A program made the translations under genes and the position numbers. Positions 28,001-43,000 of a stretch of 64,000 nt of DNA are shown one piece after another. The stretch spans positions 2,502,550-2,566,549 of the forward strand of contig JAUPFP010000002.1 of NCBI GenBank assembly GCA_036925085.1. Reading direction: 5' to 3'. Source of the stretch: Brachycybe producta. Lineage: Eukaryota; Arthropoda; Diplopoda; Playtdesmida; Andrognathidae. Each line of letters opens with the position of its first letter. The first letter of the stretch is position 1. The notes below the pieces were generated by a model, which ran no database searches, was not told the DNA's origin, and saw only the letters and a list, made by a program, of their open reading frames with translations.

Positions 28001-31000
28001 ATCTGCAAGTGTTGCATGCCATAAGACTGTTGTGACGGATCCCATTCGCCACCTGCAGGTACCAAGTTATAGCTAGCTGATAGCTTTACTTTAGGTTTAT
28101 GTTTTAACACAATTAAAACTTGCATATAATGGTGACACTTTGAGGGAAGGAACCTGTCGCGCTTATACAAAGTTCAATCAAAACGTTTTCAGACTGGTGC
28201 TGTAAAAGTAACTGGTTTAAGAGGCTACGTCACAAAATTACTTTGAGAAATCTCCGCCCAGAGCGTTAGCACCGTTTTTCTATTGAGGCCATAGACCCAC
28301 TGTGTAAAGAAACAATGTTAATTTTTAAAATACACAGTCGCGGCAATATGTTTATTTTTTATATTTATAGTTGTCCAGTTTTAATTTTTCAAAGTGCAAT
28401 GTGCACCTTAATTATATGCGGAACGAGTGATAGAATGACAAAAAATTGGTAAGTGCGGTTATATTTTAAAAATTATTTCAAAATTGCGAATTTCTAACTT
28501 CATTGAGTACGTCCAAATAAGAAAAAACACCCATTAAAATGCTTGTAAAAATACGTAAAAATAATTTTAAAAAACGAGAAAAAAAATCAGCACGTGCGCC
28601 AATGTGTTAAATTCACTGCGGTTTAATTGTTGTTTTTTAAAAAATATTTTTAGGTATTTTTACCAAAATTTTAATGGATGCTTTTTGCTTACGAGCGCAT
28701 ATTCAATGGAGTTTAACATAAAAGTTAGATATTCGCGATTTTTAAATAGTTTTTAAAAATATAACTGCATTTGCCAATTTTTTGTCATTCAGTCACTCGA
28801 TAAGCATATATTTAAGGTGCACATTACACTTTAAAAACTTAATATTGGACAACTTTAATTTAAAAATTAACATTTTAGAAAAACGATGCTATCGCTCTTA
28901 GTGGAGATTTTTCGAAGTAATTTTGAGATGTAGCCTCTTAATATATGACCAGTTATGAACCACATGGTTTAAGAAGCTACAATTCTACAAGAAAACGTAC
29001 TTTAAATGTACAACCAGATGGAAAGACCATTTCATATTTAAATAGTTTATAGTTAAACTCGTTTTAGTAGCTTGTACCTTATTCCTGGTGACTTGGAGTT
29101 TGCTGGTCATGGAAAATGTTTTAAGACTGATTTTTACAATTCAAATTATTTTTTTCAGTCAATGGCACATGATATATTACACACTGTAATTGACTTCAAA
29201 GGCCCTCCAATACCTGGCTATGTAAATTGTCCTCAAATGTTTGTCTTGCGGGATCTCAGCATTGCGTTGGCAGCTTGTATTTATCAGTCATTATGTGACA
29301 GTGACAGTTTCAGTGTGAAGCAGAGTGGTTATCTATCGGCTGGAATGGAAGCTTTAGCAAGGTGATGATGCTCATAATGCATGCTTTTGTTTATATTCGA
29401 AAACTCTTTTGATGCTGTGCTAGTAACTATGCGAGGGTGTATTAGTTCCTAAAACAGCATTTCTATGCTGAACAAGTCATTGGTTACCCCCATAAGATAC
29501 CTTTTAAACTTCAATATTAAAAGTGAATCTTGTTTGTCACGTCTGCGTGCAACATGTCTGTTTATTCATTTTACTACAGTTAAGACATTTCTCACGAATT
29601 TTGACTCCTGCTATATGCAGTAGACTGAAAGCACTCGTGTAGCATTTTTCGAATATAGCTTTGCTAAAATTATCACTCGTTTAAACGAACAAGTACACTA
29701 TATTTGTAGATGTTTCATTTCTCTTGTAGTTCCAATGTAGTGTATCATAATAGTCATTTAATGGCGGGCCAGCCAAGAAGACGGCGTTTTAGTAGTAGCG
29801 AAGATGATTTGCAGCCAACGACATCTCCCAACAAATGGCCAGGTATGATTTAGTGGTGTGTTTATAGAAATAAAAGAAGTACATCCTGAATGTTGAGAAG
29901 CGGATGGACGCTTGCCCCCTTGTCAAACGCCTCATTTTTTAATGTAATCCAATGTAACATGAAAAGCCAACGCATTTCTATGTCACGCTTAAAACAAGAT
30001 ATTTCCTATAGAGAAAACATAATGCGAAAAACAGTATATTTCTTATGGAGAAACGGAACGCCTAAAACAAAGTATTTCCAATTGAGAAATGTAATACCTA
30101 GGGTTTTCATAACCAGGTTTATCGTTACTGGTAAACCGGTATTACTAGTCTATTTTATTACATCGGTATTACTGGTAAATTGACTTTTTGAATTGGCTAA
30201 AAAGTTTTATATTAATTTGGATAAAAGAATTGACCATTATTTAAGAACCACTGAGTTTGAAATTAAAATTTCACGTACAAGATACAATATATTGTCGCTT
30301 GTGCCTGTGTGTGCAAATTCACAGAGCGAATTGGTGAGATTAAGTTTTTGAGTTTTATTAACGAAATTTATCAGTTTCGGTAACGCTGCATTATCGAAAA
30401 ACCGGTAATGCTATAAGGTGAAACGGAGAAATAAAATGCCCAAAACAGTGTATTTCTTATATAGAAGTGTAACACCAAAAACCATGCAGTTGAAATGCAT
30501 AGTTTTGGCACTACATTTTTATATTGAAAATGCATACTTTCGGGCACTACATTTTTACATTGTAAAGGCATATTTTTGGGCACTATATTTTTACATTGAA
30601 AATGTATTGTTTCAGACAGTGCCCTTAAAGAGACCATTAACTTACCCAGCGATTATCAAAACGATTTTTAAATTTTAAAATAAGTCATTAAAACTATAAA
30701 AAAAACTTAAAAATGAAGTGACTTTTAACGAGTCACCAAACGACGCCATTTTTAAATTTCCAAAAACAAAAGTCTTCCCCCCCCCCCCCCTCCCATTTTT
30801 GTGGCAAAGGTTGTCACCTCACATTTCCTGAATTCCTTAATCAAATACATGTATTCATATTCAACTCAATACAACCTTCCATGTGGAATAATTCAAATAT
30901 TAAATCCATGGTACATTCAAATGAATGTAATGTGAGGTGATAACACATCTATCATCACATCTATCTGATAAAGTTCATTTACAAGAAACCAACTGATTTT

Positions 31001-34000
31001 TAATTTTTTAAATTATAAAAATCGTTTTGGTAATTGTTGAATAATTCTTGACAATATTTTGACAAGAAATTTCTGGAGGTAAGCTCACAATGCCAACAAA
31101 GCATGCAATGCCTCCAGGGCCTGTAATGCCCCCACAGAGCTTAAAATGCCTACATAGCCCAGAATGTCCCCATAGTACAGATGCCCACAGAGCACAGAAT
31201 GTCTACAGAATCCACATTATGTACCATAGTCCATGCGATGCCCATAGATCCCATGATGCCCCGTAGCCAGGATACTCGTGGAGCCTACGTTTATCCAACA
31301 TAGATGATTTTATGACTGCATGGCTCACATTACTCTGGTCTCCACTATTCATGTACGTGCAAAAGGACCCCCCCCCCTCATGTCTATTCAAAAACGATTT
31401 TTTATCATTTACATTACCGGTAATAATTCAAGTACGTCTATTATATCTACTTTCTAATGTTTGTTTATAGGTGTTACTTCATTGAGAGCTCTTCTGTCTA
31501 GAGAAAAGGACGATGATGCTCCGAAACTAACCACTCTTCTTTGTGAATCGTTTATTTCTGTTTACATGAGCTTACTGGTTCAATCTATAGCAACATGTGA
31601 GGCACACACGCTTTTTCGTCTGGCGAGTCAAATGTTTTCTAATAAAACGTGGGCGATGTTATTTGGTGGTGGTGCAAAGCGTCTCCTGAAAGTCTCTGTG
31701 AGCAGTCATAAGCTGTCATCACAGACATCCGTAGGAAGTAAGTATTTTTTATATACTCACATAAGGTTTTAACTCCAAACCTGGAAAACTTGGTGAATTT
31801 AAAATCCGCTAAGTATTTCTTTTTCATTTTTATTGAAATATCTCGTAAGTTTATTTGTATGTTATAACACAAAAACAAAAACTATAAAAAATCAGCAAGT
31901 GCGCCAATGTGTTGGTTTCACCTGTGGTTTAATGGTGGTTTTTAAAAATTATTTTTTTTAGGTATTTTTACGAGCATTTTAATGGATGTTTTTGCTTACG
32001 AGCGCGCACTCAATGGAGTTTAACATAAGAATTAGAAATTCGCGATTTTGAAATAGTTTTAAAAAATCTAACCGCACTTGCGAATTTGTTGTCATTCTAT
32101 CGATCAGCATAAATTTAAGGTGCACATTGCACTTTGAAAACTTAATATTGAACAACTTTAAATATGAAAAATAAATATATCGCCGCAACTGTGTTTTGCG
32201 ATGTAGCCTCTTAATAAGCATCATACTGTAGTGTGAAACTGGGTTAATAAAGCACATCATTATGTAGAATTAAAACAGTTTTACCACATAATTCTTTAAA
32301 ACGGCTTTGAATATTCTTGTCTGTATAAGCGGGGGATTTTAGATAAGATGTTTAGCTGATGCAATTATTCTGTTTGTTTAAGAGTCTGCAACTACAGGAG
32401 AGACTGGATTGCTTAATACATTATCAAAGCAAAGGCAGCGGCTTCATATGAAACTTTTTGCGCAAGGTTCACAACCAGACCCCATCAAGGATAACCGACC
32501 AACTTATCGTGAAAAATTCATATCACCGGAAGTATCGATGGTCAGCTGCTTCATGTCAAAGGTACCAGTACTTTTTTGTCTTAAGACTTCTGGCGTCAAG
32601 GATATATATTTTTTTTTGCCATGTAATAGTGATGTGCGATAGTCAAAAATAAACTAGCGATAGTATTTTACACAACCGATGGATAGTATCGATCAGGGGC
32701 ATAGCTAGGGAACCACAAGACCCGCAACTGCGGGGGGGGGAGGCGCAGGAGGTTTAGGGGCGCAAAAACCGAAATGAAAGTCGTTGTATTTTCAAAAATA
32801 ATTGAATAAATTAAGCGTGTGATTCCGAATCACTTGCTGAATTTATTCAGCTATTTTCAAAAATAAATCAGCTTTAAGGGCCACTTCCGCTGGTGATATT
32901 TACATGGTGAAACCAAGAAGGAGGAAGAAACACTTGAGTGTAGGTGTGGACACGGAACAATGTTGCGGGTCTGAATCGCATCAGTTGCGATTCTGCCCCG
33001 CAACATTGAATCGGAGCAGTCCCGCAACAATGTATCGCAACACAGAATCCGGTGTGTACTAGGCTTTATAGAACATGAATGAGAAGGGTGAAAGCAAATT
33101 ACAAGTTTAATTACAAGCAGTTGACAATTATATTCATGATGAAATTTACCTATATTTTTACATAACACATCTTCAAATTATGATTTCAGTAAAAACTAAC
33201 AGTACGAGGGCAGTTTCGAAAGTTCTCGGAATCAGGTATAGATGGCGCTGCAATCGGCATGAATTTCGTTACATTTTCAACCGCCATCTGTCCTGGAAAC
33301 ATTTAATTTGAAACAATTAGGGTTCGGCCATTCAAATCCAGCGTATCTTGAAAAATATATTCGAGATTCGAAAACTCGAATCTTGGCGCTTTTTTGTTTT
33401 TCGAATCTTTCAAATCCTAACCTAAAAAAAACTGTTAAAAACTTTGGTAAAATTAGTTTTAACTCCATTGACGTCCAGTAGAAGCGTTCGAAGAAACCGG
33501 CGATTGTGGCAATATCGGTGTTGTGCCCGGTTCACTAATATCACCTTCTGGCGACCCTGAGTGCCAGACTGTTTTTTGTGAGCTTTTGACATCAACCAAT
33601 ATTTTTTACCAACCTTTAGATGATATTTTCCACATCTCGTTTCTTCTCTGAACAGTACGGTGCCCGCACAGAGAAGATCCGAACTGTAGAGAGAGCTGGA
33701 TGGAGACAGATTGTAGTCACTCTTCTGCATGGGGGTGAAATTGATGCAGGAGAGTGGCGGCCATCTCTCTCTCTTCCGGTTGATGCTGATATACATCTTC
33801 TCCATCGGTATACCGACAAGAGAAGATGTTGTAGCTGCTGAGAATCGTATAGCTCCTGCCCTATGGAGTCTCCGGCCTCTGAAGAGAAGTTAGTTACATA
33901 TAGACAGAAAGACAATGCTGTTTCTTGTTACAACACTTTTATTCATCACTTGTAAGAAACACAGAATACAAGGATGAATATTAATAATACTAACGGTAAA

Positions 34001-37000
34001 TCCTCAGGCCCATGATTCGGAATAATATCTCGTAATACAGGCAAAGGAAAGAACTGAGGAACAAAGAGGAACACGGTCCTTTTATACCTTGGACCTGTGT
34101 ACACCTGCGAGGTGTAACCAGGTCCAAGTGACCATGGTCCTTTATGTATCAATCCGCCGCTTGGGCATGAGTCAGAAAGGTGAGTCAGAGGGGAGGGAGG
34201 CACGGATGAGAGTTGTTTACCCCCCGGGCTATGGTTTTGGCGGGATCACGATTTACAGGGTGTTACATTTTTATTATTAATAATTTAATATTTAATATTA
34301 TTTCATTTATTTATATCTTCTTAATGGATAATATAGGATTCTTATATGAAGGAGAACTCCTTTTAGGATTCGGATTCGAGAACATTTAGGATTCGTCCCA
34401 CCTCTAGAAAAATGGAGAATAACGACGTCCATTCTTTGATAAAATATCTGGTGATGTGAGGGTTTAAATGCTATCAATATTAAGAGCCTAGATATAGCGT
34501 TTATTTCAAAATTTCTCCGAATGTAGGCGCTGCGATCGTTGTTGATTGAAAAACGGTTTTTTAACGTTTTTTCTCCCGGTTCGAAGTCACATAATAATTA
34601 ATAGAAAAATAATTTCACATGCTAACTTTATAAAAAGGAAACATCGTGAAGCCAATAGATCAATACACGTGCTAATTATTATGTGATTGTTCTAAGTCGT
34701 TTTTAATGGGAGTTCTTCAAATGTTTGGGTGACGGTTTTTTGGCCCTATGGGAATTAACATGGAGTTAAAAAAACGTAAGATTTTAAATGTTATTTAAAA
34801 ATAGAAAGCCCTTTTAAAATTTAGAAAAAGAAATAATCCTGAAGGCAATAAACACGTGTAAGTACGTGCTCATTTTTCTGATTGCTCTAAATCATTTTAA
34901 TGAGAGTTCTCTTAACTTTTGTTGGACGGTGTTTTAGCCCTATGGGACTTAACATGGAGTTAAAAAACGTACTATTTTAAACGTTATTAAAAATAGAGGG
35001 ACCTTTTCAAAATTTATAAAAAGGAAACATCGTGAAGCCAATACATAAATGTATGTGCTAATTGTTTTGTTATTGTTCTAAATCGTTTTTAACGAGAGTT
35101 TTTCAAATGTTTGTGAGACGGTTTTGGGGCCAATGGGATTTAACATGGGGTTAAAAAACGAACGACTTGGAACCTTGTTTAAAAATAGAAGGACCTTTTC
35201 AAAAATTATTTAAATGGAGCACTTTAAAGAATAATACTTTTTATTGCATTTTGCGCTTTACTGTATTTTAATTGAGCGATTGTGAGGCGATTTCTTTCAG
35301 TTTTAGTAACACTATATAAGAACACTCATTTGTCTCGTCGTCGTCTGCTCAAAACAACAAGATGGTCATGGATCTAGGCTCTTAAAGCTGATTTAATATC
35401 TAATAAATCCTTCTTCATCAGATATTTTATCAATGCACACTTCGTTATTCTCCTTTGTTTGGCTGTCAAAGACAATGGTTGAAAATGTAACGAACTTCAA
35501 GCCGATTGTTATGCCATCTATACCGCCATTAAATACCGCCCTTGTATTCAATTTTTATATTATCAAGATTTTAACGGCTACATGGCACAATTACTTCGAA
35601 AAATCTCCGCAAAGAACGTAAGCATCGTGTTTCTATTGTGCCCATACACCCAATGTTAAAGAAGAAACGTTACTTTTTAAAATACACAGTCACAGCAATG
35701 TTTACTTTTGATATGTAAAGTTATCCAATATTAAGTTTTCAAAGTGCAATGTGCACCTTAAATATATGCTGATCGAGTGATAGAATGACAAAAAATTGGT
35801 AAGTGCGGTTACATTTTTAAAAACTATTTCAAAATCGCGAATTTCTAACTTATGTTAAACTCTATTGAATACGCGTTCGCGTTCGTAAGCAAAACACCAT
35901 CCATTAAAATGCTCTTAAAAATACCTAAAAATAATTTTAAAAAACACAATTAAACCACAGTGAAGCCAACACATTGGTGCACATGCTGATTTTTTTTAAT
36001 TATTTTTACGAGCATTTTAATGGATGTTTTTTGTTTTTCTTATTTGGGCGTACTCAGTAGAGTTTAAAGAAATTAGAAATTCGCGATTTAAGGTGCGCAT
36101 TGCACTTCGAAAACTTAATATTGGACAACTTTAAATATGAAAAATAAACATATTCCCGCCACTGACTGTGTATTTTTAAAACTAACGTTTCTTCTTTAAC
36201 ATTCGGTCTATGGGGTCAATATAAAAACGATGCTAGCGCTCTTTGCGGAAATTTTTCGAAGTAATTTTGCGATTTAGCCTTTTAAGAATAAACCATTTTG
36301 GTTACTTTTAAGTAGTCTATTGAAAAAGATCAATCAATGCATGTTAACGTTTGCAAAAAAAATAGTTTTTAAAAATATAATTAACGTCTTAATTAAAATA
36401 TAAAAGGTATGTCATGATTAAGGAAACAAAATTAACTTACTTTGATAATGTGTTGTGTTCTGATGAAACGCACACAAGAGAAGTAAATACCCAACTCAGT
36501 ACCTCCTACAACTGTTCTTCTCTAGCAGATCTATTTTTCCGTTGGGTCGCCCACGAAAAAAAGTAATGATCCAATGGAAAAAGTTAGCTAGTCGTGTACA
36601 TAGTTTGGGTATTACCGCCTCTTGTGATTGTTTTACAGGAATTACAACAAGTTATGAAGGTAAGTTAATTTTATTTTCTTAAACATGAGATACCTTTTAT
36701 ATTAGAAATATTTTTTTAGAACATTTTTTCCGCAAACGATGATAATTTTAACGATGTCAGCGCCCCTATATCGCCTCAATGACGTTCGCGGCGCACCTTA
36801 TAGACCCTGTATACGAGCATATATTTCGAAAAGGCTCTTAAATTATTTTGTACTTTGAATTACTTTTAGCCGTCTGGTCGTGACTGTGAGTTTGATTACG
36901 ATTCAAACGAATCCATTCCTAGCGAAGAAGAGGAGGACGATAAGGAAGATAGTGATGATGGATTGCATGAAAAGGAACGTTTTACGGAGTTGTGTACGGA

Positions 37001-40000
37001 ACATTCGGATCCAAACTCCTACAGTTGGTGCATTATGCGATATGCCATCATAACTGTGGCTCGAAATTACATTCAAACCTTCTTGAACGTTGCTGGCATG
37101 GAATTACAAGGTATGTGGTACAAAAAGAGAGCTCGCAATATTTTACAACTTTTAAAAAATCAGGCCTGTTTTATTCCCAACACCCTTTGCTGGATTACCT
37201 TGAGTGTTTCTTTCTTGGGTGGCTGCCCTGTTCAAGTTTCAAAAGACATGAAATTCAATTCAGTTGAACTCTGTACATTGTCAATCACATATGGCAGGCG
37301 GTATTATTACCAATCATAAATGGTTGTTAACTTGTTATTTAGACAAGGTTTAGATCTCGTCAAATTGCATTCGTACTAAACCCGAACTATATGCTGGAAG
37401 AGAATTTCATAGTCTACAGTTGGAAAAAATAGACCCCAAATATGTGTCAGTTCTAGTTCTTATGACTTTAATAAGCTTCAGATGGCCATGTCTACTTATA
37501 CGTGGGTTTTTTAGTAAAAAAAATTTATCTAACTATGCTCTGTTCTCTGAAGCTAGCAAGTGTTCAAGAGGTGTACTGCTTTGTTCAGCTCTACGGTTTG
37601 CTAGTGATTCCCACTGAAGTTCATATAGCTCCAGAAGGATGGAGAGAAACTGAGTATAAGTGTGGATACGGTACAATGTTGTCGGTCTGAATTGCGTCAG
37701 TTGCGATTCTGCCCGGCAATATTGTATCAGAGCAGTCCCGCAACAATGTATCGCAACAAAGAAGCCAGGTGTGTACTAGGCTTTAGCTATTTACATCCCT
37801 TTAGCTATTTAGCTTTTAGCTAGGTTATTTTGTTGTATTTGGACTATTAAACGTGCTGTTAAATTTATGTCTCAAGTGTTGTCCACTTGGTGTAATATCC
37901 AATCTATATAGGAGGTGAATACACATTCGTGATGCTTTTCAGTTACATTTCACATTTGCAGTGGGGAAATATTATGTTACATGTTCATAGCCTATCTTGA
38001 GAGTGCATTTCTTATACAGTTTCGGAGCACATTGTTTCTATTGTGACGGACGTTTTTCCCCAGATAGACTCTGCTCTTTTTAAATGATACAAGTGAGTTT
38101 TCACTCGTATTAATAGTGATTGGCTAGGTCACTAATTCTATCGGCCCGGGAGGACTAGACCAATATAACGTCTATTTAATTTCTTCACTAGTCTCTTACA
38201 AAGACTCACAGTTTTGAGGATCTTTTGTCTACTTCTCGGACTTGCGTCCGTAAATTTACCCTTGAAAAGAATGTGAATATACTCACGAACTCGATGTTGC
38301 AGGTTTGCTCCTATTGAAGACTTAGAGTATCCAAATGGTGTAGAACTCCAACGAAATGATGAATTGCACAGTCGGGAAATAATTGATCTCGAAAATAATT
38401 AGAATCACCACTGTAGTTTAAATAGAAAATTGAGGATTTATTCCACATATAAAAATAGGCGAAATGATAACTTGGTTTTAAATCACAACACATAAAAATA
38501 ATAATCACGTTTTGAAATAATGTGCAAGAAGCATTGTAATAAATGCTTATAAAAACCATACCACAAATTATTAGCTCAAGGTGCTTTGGAAGGCAACCTA
38601 ATCTGCCCATCACAAAATTACTTCAAAAAATATCTGCAAAAAGCGCTAGCATCGTTTTTCTATTTAGCCCATAGACCCAATGTTAAAGTAAAAATGTTAA
38701 TTTTTAAAATACACAGTCGCGGCGGCAATATGTTTCTTTTTTATATTTAAAGTTGTCCAATATTAAGTTTTCAAAGTGCAATGTGCACTTTAAATATGTG
38801 CTGATTGAGTGATAGAATGACAAAAAATTGATAAGTGCGGTTATATTTTTTAAAAACTATTTCAAAATCGCGAATTTTTAACTTTTATGTTAAACTCCAT
38901 TGAGTACACGCTCGTAATAAAAAAACATCTGTGAGCTTTTGGCGACGACCAATAATATTACCAACTTATGATGATGTTTTCTATAGCTCGTCTCGCGCGG
39001 TGACTGCATGAAGATTCGAGCTACAGAAATAGTCGAATGGTGATCGATTGTGATCATCCTTCTGTGCAGGGGTGTAGTCTTCGCAGAAGGATGGTGACCA
39101 TCGCTCCTGGTCGTCACTGATGTACATCTTCCTTTGTTACCAGAAGATGTTGTAGCTCCTCCAGGATCTGTATGTCTCTTTGCCTTATGGTGTCTCCGGC
39201 TTGTCTAGAGAAGGATTAGTTTCCAGACAAATAGACAACGCAGTTTCTTATTATAAACACTTTATTCGTTATTGTACAGAAACTCAGATAACAAGAATGA
39301 ATTGTTTGATTAAAGGTGCCCATGATGTGGTACGGATATAGAAATCGAACGTAATACAAAAGTTGAGCAAGTAAGGACAAGGAACAAAGAGGAACATGGT
39401 CCTTTTATACTTTGGACCTGTGTACACCTACGAGGTGTAACCAGGTCCAAGTGACTATGGTCTTAAAAGTATCAATCCGTCACTTCGATATGAGTCAGAA
39501 GTATGAGTCAGAGAGGGAGGGAGGGCCAAGCAGGAGTTGTTTACCCCCCAGGCTATGGTTTTGGCGGGATCGTGAGTTACTGCGTGTTACACATCCATTA
39601 AAATGCTCGTAAAAATACCTAAAAATAATTTTAAAAACCCACAATTAAACCACAGTGAAGCCAACACATTGGCGCACGTCCTGATTTTTTAAAACGTATT
39701 TTTACCAGCATTTTAATGAATGTTTTTTTTTTCCTTACTTAGACGTACTCAATGGAGTTTAACATAAGAGTTAGAAATTCGCGCTTTTGAAATAGTTTTT
39801 TAAAACTATAACCGCACTTACCAATTTTTTGTCATTCTATCACTCGATCAGCATATATTTATGGTGCACATTTGCACTTTGAAAACTTAATATTGGACAA
39901 CTTTAAATATGAAAAATAAACATATTGCCGCCGCGACTGTTTATTTTCAAAATTAACGTTTTTTCTTTAACATTGGGTCTATGGGCTCAATAAAAAAACG

Positions 40001-43000
40001 ATGCTAGCGCTCTTTGCGGAGATTTTTCGAAGTAATTTTGTGATGTAGCCTCTTAAAAGAATGAATATTTTTGAGACAATGTGGACCACTGCTAGTAATA
40101 TTTGGTAAGGTTGTTCATTCTGTTTGCCATTTGTATGTCTTTAGTTAATGGTGTCAGCATTGGCGTTTTAAAATTATACAAAATTTTATGTGAACTGTAT
40201 TTGTTTCCAGTCTCAAACATTTAAAAATTATGTTATGTTTGTGTTACAGAGTTGCCAGTCGCAAGCCCATTGATACATTCATTACAACGTGTTTTTGATC
40301 ACTGGTTGAGCGTACTTAAGGAACATCTCGAAGCACGTGGTGGTCCACCACGCGACTACATACCAGGTTGTGTTTTCGACAAAAGCGTTTCAGGACAACA
40401 AAAGTATGCCGCTATAAAAGATCCAAACAATGTTCCTTTTAAGTGAGTATCGTTATTATTCATTACTTAGGTTGTAAATGAGGCTGCACTGCCCTATGCG
40501 GTGGAAACAATTTGACACGAAAAATCGGATAACACGAAATATATTTTCGGTCCTGTCCCTCAGTATAGGCGTTTCTAAATAGTGGAAAAAATGCAACTTT
40601 AAACTCATTTCCCCCCAAAAAGTGTTGTTTCTTTAGTTGTGCCAGTCTTCCAGCCCGGGTACATGAAATTCAATTTTTTTCACCTTGAAAAACGAGACCA
40701 AATTACTCACCAAAATTTAAAGAGACCATTACCTCCAGAAATTTCTTGTTCAATGATTACCAAAGTGATTAATATAATTTAAAACATTCAAAATCGGTTG
40801 ACTTCATGTAAATGGACTTTATCAGATAGATGCGCCACCAAACAACAGACATTGGCAACAAAACCCCCCAAACCCTTCTACTCGAATTCTGATGTGTTGT
40901 CACCAGCTCACATTACTTTCATTTCAAAGTACTATGGATTTAATATTTGAATTATTCCACATGGTAAGGTGACAATTGACATTGTTTTTGGAAATTTAAA
41001 AATGGCGTCGTTTGGTGTCTCATGAAAAGTCACTTCATTTTCAAGTTTTTTTATGGTTTTTATTGACCTATTTTAAAATTTAAAAATCGTTTTGACAATC
41101 GTTGGGTTTGTCTTGACAATATTTTGAAAATACATTTCTGGAGGTAATGGTCTCTTTAAGAGAAGCAAAATTGATATTCGTGTGAACCGTTTTTTATCTT
41201 AATTTTTATTTCTAAAAGATAGGCGTCTTTTCAGTATCATTCCAAGAGACTTTTACCTCCAGAAATTTCTTGTTAAATTATTGTCAAGACTTACCCAACG
41301 ATTGCCTAAATAATCTTTAAAATAAAAAGAAAGTCACGAAAGTTACGTGCCATACTTATCATGAGTTCTCAAACATTTTAAATTAAAAAAAAAATGAAAG
41401 TCTTACCCCTCTACTGAGTTGCCAATGTTGTCACTTCGCATTTTTCTTAAGAGCCTAGATACACGTCCTCCATCTTGTTGTTTTGAGCAGACGACAACGA
41501 GACAAATGAGTTGTTACCTTATGGTGTTAACTAAAATTGCACGAAATAGTCTCACAATGGCTCAATGAAGATACTGTAAAGCACGAAATGCAATTAAAAG
41601 TATTGTTCTTTAAGTGCTCGGCGCTCGCTTTATATAAATTTTGAAAAGGTCTTTCTATTTCTAAACAAGGTTAAAAATCGTACGTTTTTTAACTCCATGT
41701 TAAAATCAAAAATCTATCACACAAACATTTGAAGAACTCTCGTTAAAAACGACTTAGAACAATAACAAAAAATTAGCACATGCATTAATGTATTGGCTTC
41801 ACGATGTTTTCCTTTTTATAAGGTTAGCACGTGCAATTATTTTTCTATTAATTATGTGACTTCAAACCTGGAGAAAAAACGTTAAAATAAACATTTTTAA
41901 ATTAAACTAAATGCTGTATCTAATCTCTTTACTCAAATACATTTATTCGCTATTCATATTCTACTCAATGCAATTATGCAACCTTTCAATCAGTTCTAGA
42001 GGCACATAGCAGGTGGTATAATTCAAATATCAAAGCCATAGTGCGTACAAGAATAGGGAATACAAGTATTTGAATAGGGAATTAAAAGTAATGCAAGGTG
42101 ACAACATCAGCATCCGAGTAGAAGGGTAGACTTTTGGTTTTTTTTGTTGCCAATGTCTGTTTTTTGGTGGCGGATCTATCTTATAAAGTACATTTATATG
42201 AAGTCAATTAGCCATATGTCCAAGAAGCGCCTCCAGTGGCAGTAGGCGAAAAGATGGCGCCCTAAGATGTTAGCAGACGAAACTTTAACATAGAACTCTA
42301 TGGAAAAATCGCTGCACCGGAAGGTTTTTCTGCTGTTTTCTCGCAAATTACACACCCAACTTTCGTAAATTTATGAAAAAAAAAGAGAGAGAGAGAAAAG
42401 TACATTGTTTCACATCCATGCATAATTTTTTTAATGTTCTTCCTTGTTTTGTTGTTTTCGTTGTTTTGTTCTGAACGTTGCTGTAAAACCGAAACTTTTT
42501 AACAGGAAGCCAATGGAGGTTTCGATAAATCGGTAAGTTCGGTTTTGCTTATTTCTTGCAAATTACTTTCATAATTAATTACTGTAATATTTTAAAGAAA
42601 TAAAGATAAAAAGTATAGAGTTTCACAGTCAGGCATTGTTTTTTTAATGTCCCTCTTTGTTTGTTTGTTTTCAATGTTTTATTCTGAACCCTACATTGAA
42701 TAGTTGGAGTGAATTTTTTTCAATAACACATGAAAAACAAACAAACAGGAAGAATATTTAATTAAACAATGATTGATTATAAAACTACCTGTTTTTATCT
42801 TCATTTCTTTAAAATTTCACGTTAATTGTGCAAGTAATTTGCAAAAAAAAAAAAAAAAAAAAAAAAAAACAGTAAAAGAACTAACTGACATATCGAAATC
42901 ACCATTGGCTTCTATGTTAAAACTTTCAGAACAAAACATCAAAACAAAAAATGAGTAATATTAAAAAAAAATAATGCACGGATGTAAAACTATGTACTTA

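Noticed and set aside
34089..34280. 63-residue frame shared with 39412-39612
   Set aside because: Inside solo LTR copies. The similarity is due to the LTR family, and there is no domain.
36963..37319. 118-residue open frame as a separate gene
   Set aside because: Its first part is DMXL exon 23. The part beyond 37110 is intron read-through.
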